Source: Ahaetulla prasina
Lineage: Eukaryota > Chordata > Lepidosauria > Squamata > Colubridae
Assembly: GCF_028640845.1 (NCBI RefSeq)
Contig: NC_080546.1
Location: forward strand, 71,591,051 to 71,655,050
Length of the DNA: 64,000 nt
Reading direction: 5' to 3'
Each line of letters opens with the position of its first letter. Position 1 is the first letter of the stretch. Positions 11,363 to 21,629 of the stretch are shown piece by piece. Position numbers and translations under genes: made by a program. The notes beneath the pieces are model-generated. The model did not search any database, was not told the origin of the DNA, and saw only the letters and a list, made by a program, of their open reading frames with translations.

Positions 11363-11930
11363 CATCAAGCATATAATATATGACAGTTGACAAACAATAA
11401 TTCCAAGAAAATTGATATATATATTATTACTTCTTCAAAAAAAACTTACTACCATGATTCTTCTTTTGTCATACTTATTTCCTATTGAGAACACTTTAGT
11501 TGGATGTGAACATGAGAAAGGAGGAAAAATCACTATATAACACATAAATAGAGGAAGAAATAAAAAACGAATGCAACATAATAAGAACCAACAAACATTT
11601 ACAACTATTAGATCTGTTGGCAAAGATATGTCCTGTTGCATTGCTGGGAATTAAGTCAGTGTGCACCCATAACTTCAAGGAAAAAATGTTTACCCTTTCA
11701 TTATTTCTTTGCTCTTTTCAGTTAGTTTAATTTTATTCTCTCCTAGATAAGATATTGGTAAGACAGATAAGGAATAAGAAGGAAGCCAGATACATTGTTT
11801 TAAAGAATCTTGAATTGTTTACAAACACACAAATTTATTATGGTATTAAAAACTTTATTTGTCAAGAAAGAGGTAATCCACCCAGAAAAATAAGATTTTT
11901 CAGTTCAAATTCCTTATAATAGGATAACTA
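11363..11930. other. No recognised feature
   Basis: AT-rich; short minus-strand open frames at 11435-11678 lack recognisable domains. Confidence 0.45.
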
Positions 11931-12456
11931 TAAATGAGCTATTTCCTATTTAGGCTAGCTATCAGGGTCAATGTAACATTTTCTTTGACAGGAAATGCCC
12001 TTGGATTGACATTGTTATATGCACGGGGATCAAAATTTAGTGCTATTATGCCTTTTTCCTCCTTATTCGGACAAATTATATCCATCTATACAATATTTTA
12101 AAATAAAACAAAACATTTCAAAACCAAGAGATACTTTGCCTGAATCCTTCTTAAATTATATCCAAAACTTAATACGAGTTTTCAACTTGAATTTCTTAAA
12201 ATAAATGAGCTATTTTACATCGAAACTGGCTCTCAAGGTCAGTAACAAACCAGCAACGTGTAGTCAGTAGTTTTTCTTTGACATGGAAAGCTCTTAGGTT
12301 GACATTGTTAACTGCACGGGGATCACATGTAGGGCCATTATAACATTTTTCCTGCTCATTCTGACAAATAATATCCATCTGTATAATATTTCAAATGTAA
12401 CAAAACATTTCAAAATCAAGAGAGCTTGCTTGAAACTTTTTTAAATTATATCCAGA
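11931..12456. repeat. Diverged tandem duplication (~245-bp units)
   Basis: Unit A is 11931-12175 and unit B 12202-12456. Both begin taaatgagctatt, share 'ttctttgaca', 'ttgacattgtta', 'gcacggggatca', 'tccatct', 'aaaacatttcaaaa' and end 'ttaaattatatcca'. The offset is 271 bp at the left and 290 bp at the right, because B has about 19 extra bases after 'aggtcagtaacaaacc'. I recognise no transposon family. It may be a local duplication or two copies of an unnamed repeat. Confidence 0.75.
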
Positions 12457-12587
12457 ATTGGGCCCTTTAATCAGGACATCACATAAACATGGGCCATGGT
12501 ATACTCCAACTCTTCCACATCATTAGTAATTAATAAACAATCATCCTGTATTTCTCTAGCCATAAGATAAAATGTATAAACTGCCAA
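11939..12587 (-). pseudogene. Coding-like minus-strand fragments, unassigned
   Basis: Three minus-strand open segments line up. In unit B (12378-12196, 60 codons) and unit A (12085-11939, 48 codons) the same frame reads MDIIC-x-N, then DPRA-x-NNVN-x-RAF-x-VKE. Above unit B, 12587-12471 is open (LAVYTFYLMAREIQDDCLL...) and is preceded by a pyrimidine-rich stretch ending in cag, which resembles a splice acceptor. B keeps five Cys, A only one. I do not recognise the family. It could be remnants of a duplicated exon, a decayed element ORF, or chance. The matching frame in two diverged copies is the only real evidence. Confidence 0.3.
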
Positions 12588-12599
12588 GATACGAGGAGA

Positions 12600-14264
12600 A
12601 AGGACTAAAGCGTGGTATATCGCAAATAATAATATAGCATTACATTACTGAGTAATTGAGTAATGAAGCAGTCATAAACTGTTGCGTTTCTTTAAATGAT
12701 CTGCTTTTAAAAAAAAATCTTTTCATATCTTTTTGCTAATACAGATTTCAACTCTGTGACTACTAGGAACAATAGAAATAAGAGCAAGAAAATCCTTTTA
12801 TAGGACAATATAGTCTAAATATTTTGGCTTGACAGCTACTTTACCAGCATTGCTATTGGACAATTCTTTCTCGGAAAATCCTCTATTGTTTCATTTTAGC
12901 CTGCAACCATGATTACAGTCCATCAACATATGCTATCCTATACTTTGTAGATCGGTCAAAATAGCTATGTCATTTTATATTATTTTCTTAGAACAATAGT
13001 AGACAATACAGAGATAATCTGAAATGATTCTTCTGAAAGAATCATTCCCCATTCTTTTTGCTTTCTTTTTCTTCCTTCTCTAGTCTCTAGAATAAAATGT
13101 ATGACTTACTCTATTACTCTATACTCTATTTCTCCAACTGGTACTTTCAAGGAAAGGAAACTTTCATTATAAAGCTGTAACAATATATTACTACCTTAAT
13201 TTACAAAAAGCAATTAAAGATGGGGGAAGTACAAGAAACTGCAAGGCAACCATTTTCTTATTCATTGAAACAAATTATCCCTTCATGCATGAATCACAGA
13301 GTTGGCATAAAGTGATTGCTAGATTGATGGCAATACAGTTCTCAAACCAAAATGTCCACATGTTGATTTGAATTGTCTTCATCCAGAAACCTCTGAGTAA
13401 GCAGCTACACATATAAAGAGATTTTATCAGTTCAGATGGATATACAGTACTAAAATATGGAATGCAGGAATGGGATTTGAACATTGAAACTGGAAATAAT
13501 CCAAACATAATTGCATTGCTGTCCAACTTGTTATGCATAGAAATTATTTATAAGGAATGAATGGGCAAGCTTTGATATTTTAATTTTCCTAGATTAATGC
13601 AATAGCTCAGTTTATATACAATTCATTTTAGAAGACATGCGTACAGCTTAGAAGATTCTGTGCTGCTTTTCTTTGGGAAGTTTTTACCAGGCTGCTGAAC
13701 ATCCAACAATGAAAGGTTTGAATGTAGCTTTTAGGAGTTTTAGAATGAAAAAGTTTTAATTCAATATGTATATACAACTCATTTTTTTTTAAAAAAAAAT
13801 GAGATGTGTATTTTGTTGTATGTCTGACTTTACAAATAGGCTGGATATTAAGTTATCATTGCAGCACAATTCAGAAGCTTGGAGAATTTGACCATGTATA
13901 TGTTGACTATATGCTATTATTGCACTTGCTTAAACTTGCATTATGTTGTTTATAACAGTATGTTATTTTATATTAGAAGCAGTGGAAAATGACTTATAAC
14001 TGGCTTTAATAAGATAATAAGATAATTTGGCTGTCAGTTTCTAAAGATCAGGAACAACTGTGTCTTTTTTGTTGCAGTATTCTGAATAATGATTATGTAC
14101 CTGATAAGCCTAAATTACCTAATATGTTTCATTTGAAGGCACATTGTTCAATAAAAAAGTTTAATCTATTTTGAGAAATGCTATTAATAAGAGGATTAGT
14201 CAGAGTAGCCAAACAAAGTCTTCAATGAAGCTCATTTATTAAAATAACATTTTAGTCAACTACC
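12600..14264. other. No recognised feature
   Basis: AT-rich DNA. A T8/A9 inverted run lies near 13783-13800. No supported gene. Confidence 0.5.
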
Positions 14265-14272
14265 AGGTAGAT

Positions 14273-14621
14273 CAGTGATAGTTAACCTTTTCAGCACAGA
14301 GTGCTGAAACTGGAGTGCAGGCGTGTGTATGCGCTGGAGCACCGGAACCTGGAAGGGAGCCGCTGGCCAGTGCACATACGCGTGGTGGCCAGCTGCACTT
14401 CTGGGTTCCGTTGCATGCATGTGTGCCAGACAGCTGCTCTCTTCTGAGTTCCAGATATGTGTGGTAGTAGGGGGTTCCGGTCGTGCATGTATGGTGGCCA
14501 GCTGGTCCAGCATGCATGCGTGTGCTGGATCCCGGAAGAGAAACTAGCAATTGCACACTTGCCCACAGAGAGGGCTCTGCATGCCACATCTGGCACGCAT
14601 GCCATAGGTTCGCCATCATGA
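14273..14621. mobile_element. hAT element, CAGTGATGG-end family, 349 bp
   Basis: Left end CAGTGATAGTTAACC and right end GGTTCGCCATCATG match the family at 33179-33855 and 37024. Flanks aggtagat (14265-14272) and tggtagat (14622-14629) match 7/8. The interior is GC-rich and repetitive in 'gcatgcgtg' text, which creates several overlapping false ORFs. Confidence 0.8.
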
Positions 14622-14714
14622 TGGTAGATCCTCTAGGTATTACTTTTGATCCTTACATTGCTTTTTTAAAATAACATGCAAGAAAGGAAGAGTGTAAGAA
14701 TACAAGTGTCTGCC

Positions 14715-14875
14715 CTTGAAGAATATCTGGAACTTACAGCTAGTCCAAAATGCAGCAACACGTTGTCACTAAATAATTGGTGCATTGTTTTTAAGATGTT
14801 TCAAATCCTGGATATTATTATCTATAACATGAGTCAGCAGTGTGGTGCAGCTGCCAAAAAACCCGCCCACGCTAT
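14715..14875 (+). mobile_element. Scraps of L2-like and CR1 LINE coding sequence
   Basis: 14734-14775 reads L-Q-L-V-Q-N-A-A-T-R, the motif of the L2-like RT C-terminus (compare 50450). 14829-14868 reads MSQQC-x-AAAKKPA, matching the CR1 stretch at 44322. Both are short and decayed. Confidence 0.5.
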
Positions 14876-15022
14876 TTTCCTACCTCAGCAGAGCCGACTG
14901 CTGCACTAGTCAGCTGTGTTACTCCTCCGAAGAAACCTAGAAGTGAAGATTTCTTCAAACTGTGCACGTGAAGTGCGTGATCACCGAACAGGTTGTTAAA
15001 CTGGGAGGATCCTGCCACTGCT
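14876..15022. mobile_element. Possible hAT MITE fragment
   Basis: 'caggttgttaaactgggaggatcctgccactgc' type text resembles the right end of the CAGTGGTGGGATTCA family. The left end is not found. Confidence 0.3.
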
Positions 15023-15142
15023 TATGAGACATCTACAAGGGTTGTGGGTAGGACATTATTTACTTTGGTTCCATTGTGTCCTGAGTGCAGATGCAGTTGG
15101 TGATGGTGGAGGTGGAAAGATTCATTCCAAGTTTCATCTTTT

Positions 15143-15154
15143 CCAAGATGGCGC
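15143..15154 (+). promoter_or_regulatory. YY1-like motif at LINE 5' end, overlapping the start codon
   Basis: CCAAGATGGCGC matches the AAGATGGCG core bound by YY1 in vertebrates. Mammalian L1 carries a comparable site at its 5' end that positions transcription start. Here the motif's ATG is also the first codon of the ORF. Binding is inferred only. Confidence 0.4.
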
Positions 15155-18095
15155 CGACGAAGGCTGCCTCGGTGAAATGTTCTCTAATTGTTTCTTTATT
15201 TCTAATTGTTCTCTGTGACTCACTACAGATTTCCTACTCACGAGACCATCTGCTAAAAATTTAGGAACATTTATTTAAGGAGCAGCTTTCTTTGATCTCA
15301 GCCCCACCTGTCTTTACAAACACGGAGGAGATTCTAATACAGGAGGAGGCAATTCCCACGGAGCCATGGATTACCAAAAAAAACAAACGACGAAAGCGAT
15401 GGAAGAGAGGTAAATGAGCTGGGATCTTAAAGAGATTAAGAAGTCGTATTAAAACTCCTCTGCCTTTAATTTTCCTAACTAATATACGCTCACTTGCAAA
15501 TAAGATAGATGAAATACTCCTCTTAAACAAATACTATTCTGATTTTCGCAATTCAGCAGTCCTATGCTTCTTTGAAACCTGGTTAAATGAATCAATTGAA
15601 AATAGCAGCCTGAACATTCCAGGGTTTCAGATTGAACAATCAGACAGGGTTCCAGAAACATCTGGTAAAAAGAAAGGAGGAGGCTTATGCCTATATATTA
15701 ACAGAAACTGGTGTCAAGATTTTAAAATAATTTACAAATTCTGTGACAATAATTTAGAGACTAATTATCAACTGCAAACCTTACTATTCGCCTCGTGAAT
15801 TTTCCTCATTTCTTCTAATTGCTGTTTATGTCCCACCACAAGCCTGTGTAAACAAGGCATTACGAACTCTAGCTGACCAAATCATGGAGGCTGAAGCCAA
15901 ACACCCTGATTCACTGGCCATTGTTTTGGGAGATCTAAACAAGGCAAACTTAAGGAAAGAGCTACCAAAATACTTTCAGCATGTCAATTGTCCCACCAGA
16001 GGCAAGAATACTCTAGACCATTGCTACACAACACTAAAAGATGCTTATCGGTCTTTACCACGTGCAGCTGTAGGACACTCTGATCATTGCATGATTCACC
16101 TTGTACCTGCTTACAGGCAAAGACTTAAAGCCACAAAACCAATAATTAAATCAGTGAAGACCTGGACGGAGGAATCAAAATTAAAGCTACAGGCATGTTT
16201 TGACTGCACTGATTGGAATATATTTAAAGATACCTCTGCAGACCTGGATGAACTCACAGATACTGTAACATCATATGTCAGCTTCTGTGAAGACCTATGT
16301 GTACCTACAAGGAACTTGCGAATATACAGTAACAACAAACCTTGGTTTACACCTAAACTTAAGCAGCTACGACATTCCAAAGAGGAAGCCTACAGAAAAG
16401 GTGATAAAATGCTGTACAATCAGGCCAGAAATGGGAGATCAGAGCAGCAAAAAGAAGCTACTCTGAAAAGCTAAAGAATCAGTTTTCAGCAAATGAACCA
16501 GCAAACATGTGGAAAACTCTTAAAAATATCACCGGCTATGGCAAACCTCCTTCCCAGGCTGAAGGTAATCAACAACTGGCAGATGACCTGAATGAGTTTT
16601 ACTGCAGGTTTGAAAGGAAACTACAGCCACCTATCTCCACAACTCCCATCTCAGACACACCAACAACAGCCAAGCCTCCTACAACTGACCCCATTTCATT
16701 GGGTTCACAACCCCTAGTGATCACAGAAAAGGAAGTGCAGGACCTATTTCACAGACAAAAGCCAGGAAAAGCTCCAGGCCCAGACAAGATAACTCCTTCT
16801 TGCTTAAAAGTCTGTGCTGACCAATTGGCCCCCATCTTCACCCATATTTTCAATAAATCACTAGAGATGTGTTATGTTCCTTCTTGCTTCAAATGGTCTA
16901 CCATCATCCCAGTGCCAAAGAAGACCACCATCAAGGAACTGAATGACTACAGACCAGTTGCTTTAACATCTGTTGTCATGAAAACTTTTGAAAGGCTAGT
17001 GCTTTCCTACTTGAAAACCATCACGGATCCGCTGTTAGACCCCTTGCAATTTGCATACCGAGCAAATAGATCAACAGATGATGCTGTTAATATGGCTCTG
17101 CACTACATTCTACAGCATCTTGAGTCTCCAAAGACCTATGCAAGGGTCCTTTTTGTAGACTTTAGTTCAGCATTCAATACCATCATTTCAGACATTCTTC
17201 TAACTAAGCTAAACCAGCTACAGGTACCGGAACAAACTTGTAAGTGGATCACAAGCTTCCTAACAAACAGGAAGCAGCAGGTGAAGCTAAGCAAGATCAC
17301 ATCAAATACCTGTACAATTAGCACAGGGGCCCCCCAAGGCTGTGTGCTCTCCCCACTTCTCCTCTCTCTGTATACCAATGACTGCATCTCCAACGATCCA
17401 TCTGTTAAGCTACTGAAGTTCGCAGATTACACAACAGTGATTGGTCTCATTCGAGACAATGACGAATCCACATATAGACGAGAGGTCAAACGACTAGCCT
17501 TGTGGTGCAACCAAAACAATCTGGAACTGAACACACTCAAAACTGTAGAAATGGTGGTAGACTTTAGGAGAAACTCTTCCATACTTCCACCTCTCACAAT
17601 ACTAGATAACACAGTATCAACAGTAGAAACCTTCAAATTTCTAGGTTCTATCATATCGCAAGATCTAAAATGGACAGCTAACATCAAAAACATCATTAAA
17701 AAAGGACAACAAAGAATGTTCTTTCTGCGCCAACTCAGTAAGCTCAAACTGCCCAAGGAGCTGCTGATTCAGTTCTACAGAGGAATTATTGAGTCTGTCA
17801 TTTGCACCTCTATAACTGTCTGATTCGGTTCTGCAACCCAACAAGAAAACACAGACTTCAGAGGATAATTAGAACTGCAGAAAAAATAATTGCTACCAAC
17901 CTGCCTTCCATTGAGGACCTGTATACTGCACGAATCAAGAAGAGGGCCGTGAAAATATTTACAGACCCCTCGCATCCTGGACATAAACTGTTTCAACTCC
18001 TACCCTCAAAACGACGCTATAGAGCACTGCACACCAGAACAACTAGACACAAGAACAGTTTTTTCCCGAAGGCCATCACTCTGCTAAACAAATAA
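15148..18095 (+). pseudogene. LINE endonuclease-reverse transcriptase, inactivated
   Basis: Frame 1 runs from ATG 15148 to ~15758 with two stops (TAG 15262, TGA 15415). It starts MAPTKAASVK and then a hydrophobic run (SLIVSLFLIVLC), then a basic KNKRRKRWKRGK block, then the AP-endonuclease start (LTNIRSLANK). A frameshift near 15758 moves it to frame 2 (GDLN, SDHC active-site blocks; to 16474). Another near 16455 moves it to frame 1 for the RT (16507-17823): PGPDKITP, NDYRPVALTS, FVDFSSAFNTI, GAPQGCVLSP, then FADYT at 17419 instead of FADDT. TGA at 17821 replaces a Trp, and a further shift gives the C-terminus to 18095 (DPSHPGHKLFQLLPS). The intact protein would be about 980 residues. Confidence 0.85.
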
Positions 18096-18355
18096 TTCCA
18101 TCAACACTGTCAAACTATTTACTGAATCTGCACTACTATTAATCTTCTCATAGTTCCCATCACCAATCTCTTTCCACTTATGACTGTATGACTATAACTT
18201 GTTGCTGGCAATCCTTATGATTTATATTGATATATTGACCATCAATTGTGTTGTAAATGTTGTACCTTGATGAACGTATCTTTTCTTTTATGTACACTGA
18301 GAGCATATGCACCAAGACAAATTCCTTGTGTGTCCAATCACACTTGGCCAATAAA

Positions 18356-18386
18356 AAATTCTATTCTATTCTATTCTATTCTATTC
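18356..18386 (+). repeat. (ATTCT)n = (AATAG)n microsatellite tail
   Basis: About six units directly follow the LINE 3' UTR, so this is the element's own tail. Confidence 0.85.
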
Positions 18387-19429
18387 AGCTACTAATGCCT
18401 TGTTGGATGCTACATAAGTTCTATTTATTCATCCCAGATTTTTAATATAAATGTAACTGAGAAATTAGAAGACAATGGTTTTTTAAGTGTACATTTCATC
18501 TCTATATCTACATACATCTCTACATGCATTTTTTGCATCTGTCTTTACACAAAAGGAAAAAAAACAATCCAACCTATAAAAAACAGCACCACAAAAAACA
18601 GATTAGGAACTGAAGTTAAAATAGGGGAAAAAATGGTAAGTGAACACCTGTCTACCCTAGATGAATTCAAATCACCAGGACTGGATGGATTACACCCCAA
18701 GGTTCTGAAGGAACTGGCAGATGAGATCTCAGAACCACTGAACTATATCTTTCAAAGATCCTGGAGCACAGGGGAGCTGTCAGAGGACTAGAAAAGAGCT
18801 GATGTAGTTCCCATCTTCAAAAAAGGAAGAAAAAAAACAGATCCAGGAAACTACAGACCTATCAGCCTCATCTCAGTACCAGGGAAGATTCTGGAAAAGA
18901 TAATCAAGCAATGAATCACCAAACACAATAATAACCAAAAGCCAACATGGGTTTGTCAAAAACAGATCATGCCAGACTAATATTATTGCATTCTTTGACA
19001 AAGTGACAAAATTAGTGGACCAGAGGAATGCTGTTGAATTTACTTGGACATCAGGAAAGCATTTGATAAAGTAGACCATAACCTACTAATAAATAAAGTA
19101 GAAAAATGTGGGTTAGACAGCACCACCACCAGATGGATTCATAACTGGTTGACCAACCGCACTCAACGTGTAGTCCTCAATGGAACTTCATCCATATGGA
19201 GAGAAGTATGCAGTGGAGTACTCCAAGGCTCTGTTTTAGGCCCAGTATTCTTCAACATCTTCATCAATGACTTGGACAAAGGGATGGGGAACTCATTAAA
19301 TTTGCATATGACACCAAGCTGGCAGGAATAGCCAACACTCCAGAAGATAGGCTCAAGATATAGGAGGATCTTGACAGACTTGAACATTGGGCACTGTCTA
19401 ACAAAATGAAATTCAACAGTGAAAAATGT

Positions 19430-19690
19430 ATGTATTTTATTTATTTATTTAATCAAATTTTTATACCGCCCTATCTCTCGAAGGACTCAGGGTGGTTTAC
19501 AGCCTGATAAAAACACAAGAATAAATACAAGATAAAAACACTATTAAAAAGGTTATTAAATTAGGCCAGATTTAAAATTATAATTAAAATAATAAAACCC
19601 CCGTTAAAAACTAAATTTAAAATTAAAATTCTAATCCAGTCCTGCGCAGATAAATAAATGTGTCTTAAGCTCGCGGCGAAAGGTTAAAAA
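19430..19690 (-). mobile_element. L2-like LINE 3' end inserted in CR1 (first)
   Basis: 'tttataccgccctatctctcgaaggactcagggtggtttacagcc' is the reversed 3' end of the L2-like LINE also present at 62580. It carries a TTTA-rich tail and stops in the sequence 'cgcggcgaaaggtt'. The GTAAAA-rich stretch at 19683-19735 may be an expanded target-site remnant. Confidence 0.75.
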
Positions 19691-19744
19691 GTAAGTAAAA
19701 AGGTAAAAAGTAAAAGGTAAAAGTAAAAAAAAGTAAGGTTATAC

Positions 19745-19746
19745 AT

Positions 19747-19809
<63 letters not shown>

Positions 19810-20866
19810 TTCGATTAATATATCGCCCTTCTCCAGAGGACTCAGGGTGGTTCACAGCCAATAAAAAATACATATAATACAAGTTAAGAACAATATAAAA
19901 AACTGATTCAATTTATGGCCTAAAAAACTAAAATAAGAATAAAATCCCGTTTAAAAGATTACATTTAAGCTAGCCCTGTGCGATGGAACAGAAGAGTCTT
20001 CAACTCGCGGTGAAAGGTCCGGAGGTCAGGAAATTGACGCAGCCCCGGAGGCAGCTCGTTCCAGAGGGCAGGAGCCCCCAAAGAGAAGGCCCTCCCCCTG
20101 GGGGTTGCCAGCCGACATTGTTTGGCTGACGGCACCCTGAGGAGGCCCTCCCTGTGGGAGCGCACAGGTCGATGGGAGGCTACTGGTGGCAGTAGGCGGT
20201 CCCGTAAGTAACCCAGTCCTATGCCATGGAGCGCTTTAAAGGTGGTAACCAGCACCTTGAATTGCACCCGAAAGACTATCGGAAGCCAGTGCAGACCGCG
20301 CAGGAGAGGTGTCACATGGGAGCCACGAGGTGCTCCCTCTATCACCTGCACAGCCGCATTCTGGACCAGTTGGAGCTTCCGGGTGCCCTTCAAGGGGAGC
20401 CCCATGTAGAGAGCATTGCAGTAATCTAGGCAGGACATGACAAGGACATGAGTGACTGTGCAGAGGGAAGCCCGGTCAAGAAAGGGACGCAACTGGCATA
20501 TCAGGTGAACCTGATAAAAAGCTCCCCTGGCAACGGCCGTCATATGCTCTTCTAAAGACAGCCGTGCATCCAGGTGGACGCCTAGATTGCGAACCCTCTC
20601 CATGGGGGCCAACAACTCGCCCCCAACAGTCAGCGATGGGAGCAGCTGGCTGTACCGGGCTGCCAGCGTCCACAGCCACTCAGTCTTGGAAGGGTTGAGT
20701 TGGAGCCTGTTTCTCCCCATCCAGACCCGTACAGCCTCCAGGCATCGGGACATCACTTTGACGGCCTCGTTGGGGTGGTTAGGGGTGGAAATGTACAGCT
20801 GGGTGTCATCAGCGTACAGATGACATCTCACCCCAAAACCACGGATGATCTCACCCAGCGGCTGGG
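19745..20866 (-). mobile_element. L2-like LINE, 3' third, inserted in CR1 (second)
   Basis: A (TTTA)n tail at 19745-19811 is followed by the reversed 3' UTR (TATCGCCCTTCTCCAGAGGA) and a long minus-strand RT frame. The right edge is 'gcggctgggt' before the CR1 text 'tttaggcaaaaa'. The target looks like 'attta'. It lies on the same strand as the first insertion, about 55 bp away. Confidence 0.85.
19965..20866 (-). pseudogene. L2-like reverse transcriptase C-terminal half, open frame
   Basis: About 300 residues are open. Reading from the 5' side: LGEIIRGFGVRCHLYADDTQ with an intact YADD catalytic box, KTEWLW, LGVHLDARLSLEEH, LDYCNALYMGLPLKGTRKLQ, LHWLPIVFRVQFKVLVTTFK, and a stop at TGLA. The first ~13 residues of the open frame (MVPVHFEGFLPKT) are antisense CR1 sequence and not part of the element. 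The N-terminal endonuclease and RT fingers are missing through 5' truncation, so it cannot act alone. An uninterrupted frame suggests a fairly recent insertion. Confidence 0.8.
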
Positions 20867-21575
20867 TTTTAGGCAAAAACCCCTCAAAATGCACAGGTAC
20901 CATATATGTGGTACCTTGCTTAATAGTAGTAACTGTGAGAGGGCTCTTGGAGTCCTAGTGGACAACCATTTAGCCAGCAGTGTGCAGCAGCTGCAAAAAA
21001 AAGCCAACACAGTTCTGGGCTGCATAAACAGAGGGATAGAATCAAGATCACGTGAAGTGTTAATACCACTTTATAATGCCTTGGTAAGGCCACACTTGGA
21101 ATATTGCATTCAGTTTTGGTCACCACCATGTAAAAAAGATGCTGAGACTCTAGAAAAAGTGCAAAGAAGAGCAACAAAGATGATTAGGGGACTGGAGGCT
21201 AAAACATACAGAGAGCGGTTGCTAGAATTCGGTATGTCTAGTTTAATGAAAAGAGGGACGAGAGGTGACATAGCAGTGTTCTGATATCTCAGGAGCTGCC
21301 ACAAAGAAGAGGGTGTCAAATTATTCTCCAAAGCACCTGAAGATAGAACAAGAAGCAACAGGTGGAAACTAATCAAGGAGAGAAGCAACTTAGAACTAAG
21401 GAGAAATTTCCTGACAGTTAGAACAATTAATCAGTGGAACGACTTGCCTGCAGAAGTTGTGAATGCTCCAACACTGGAAATTTTTAAGAAAATGTTGGAT
21501 AACCATTTGTCTGAAATGGTGTAGGGTTTCCTGCCTGGGAAGGGGCTTGGACTAGAAGACCTCCAAGGTCCCTTC

Positions 21576-21626
21576 TAACTCTGTTGTTGTTGTTGTTGTT
21601 GTTGTTGTTATTGTTGTTATTATTAT
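21576..21626 (+). repeat. (TTG)n/(TTA)n tail of CR1
   Basis: About a dozen TTG units follow the CR1 3' end at 'ctctg', in the position where CR1 normally has its octamer repeats. Confidence 0.7.
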
Positions 21627-21629
21627 CTG

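Larger units (their letters stand above)
15139..18386 (+). mobile_element. Nearly full-length CR1-superfamily LINE (L3/Rex1-like) with (ATTCT)n tail
   Basis: A ~3.25-kb single-ORF non-LTR retrotransposon. It has a very short leader, one long endonuclease-RT frame from ATG 15148, a 3' UTR ending 'cacttggccaataaaaaattctattctattct', and no poly-A. The 3' end is shared almost identically with 26249-26447 and 25111-25255. RT motifs resemble those of L3/Rex1-type elements of fish and reptiles, and the AATAG tail fits the snake LINE known to seed that microsatellite. No flanking duplication is apparent, as is common for CR1 relatives. It is inactive (see the ORF entry). Confidence 0.85.
18640..21525 (+). 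pseudogene. CR1 reverse transcriptase, broken
   Basis: Blocks in order: SPGLDGLHPKVLKELADEIS, a GNYRPISL block, [19 protein letters not shown] (19044 on), [20 protein letters not shown] (about 19215-19275), and FAYDT near 19300, where FADDT is expected, so the first catalytic Asp is lost. After the insertions come [39 protein letters not shown], and FLTVRTINQWNDLP. Stops (for example in the fingers region near 18789 and 18912) and frameshifts separate the blocks. Confidence 0.8.
18590..21590 (+). mobile_element. CR1 LINE, 5'-truncated, interrupted twice
   Basis: CR1 text occupies 18590-19429, a short remnant at about 19690-19744, and 20867-21578. The 5' part holds RT; the 3' part holds the RT C-terminus and the classic CR1 3' UTR ('ggcttggactagaagacctccaaggtcccttctaactctgttg'). 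The break points match the L2-like insertions: 'gaaaaatgta' before the first, 'gtaaggttatacattta' between them, and 'ttaggcaaaaacccc' after the second, which together restore continuous CR1 text. Confidence 0.85.

Noticed and set aside
14256..14619. Several overlapping His/Thr-rich ORFs
   Set aside because: They lie inside one GC-rich hAT element and overlap on both strands without motifs.
20700..21284. 194-codon ORF
   Set aside because: Chimera: antisense L2-like sequence in the first part, CR1 RT C-terminus in the second. Only the CR1 part is meaningful.
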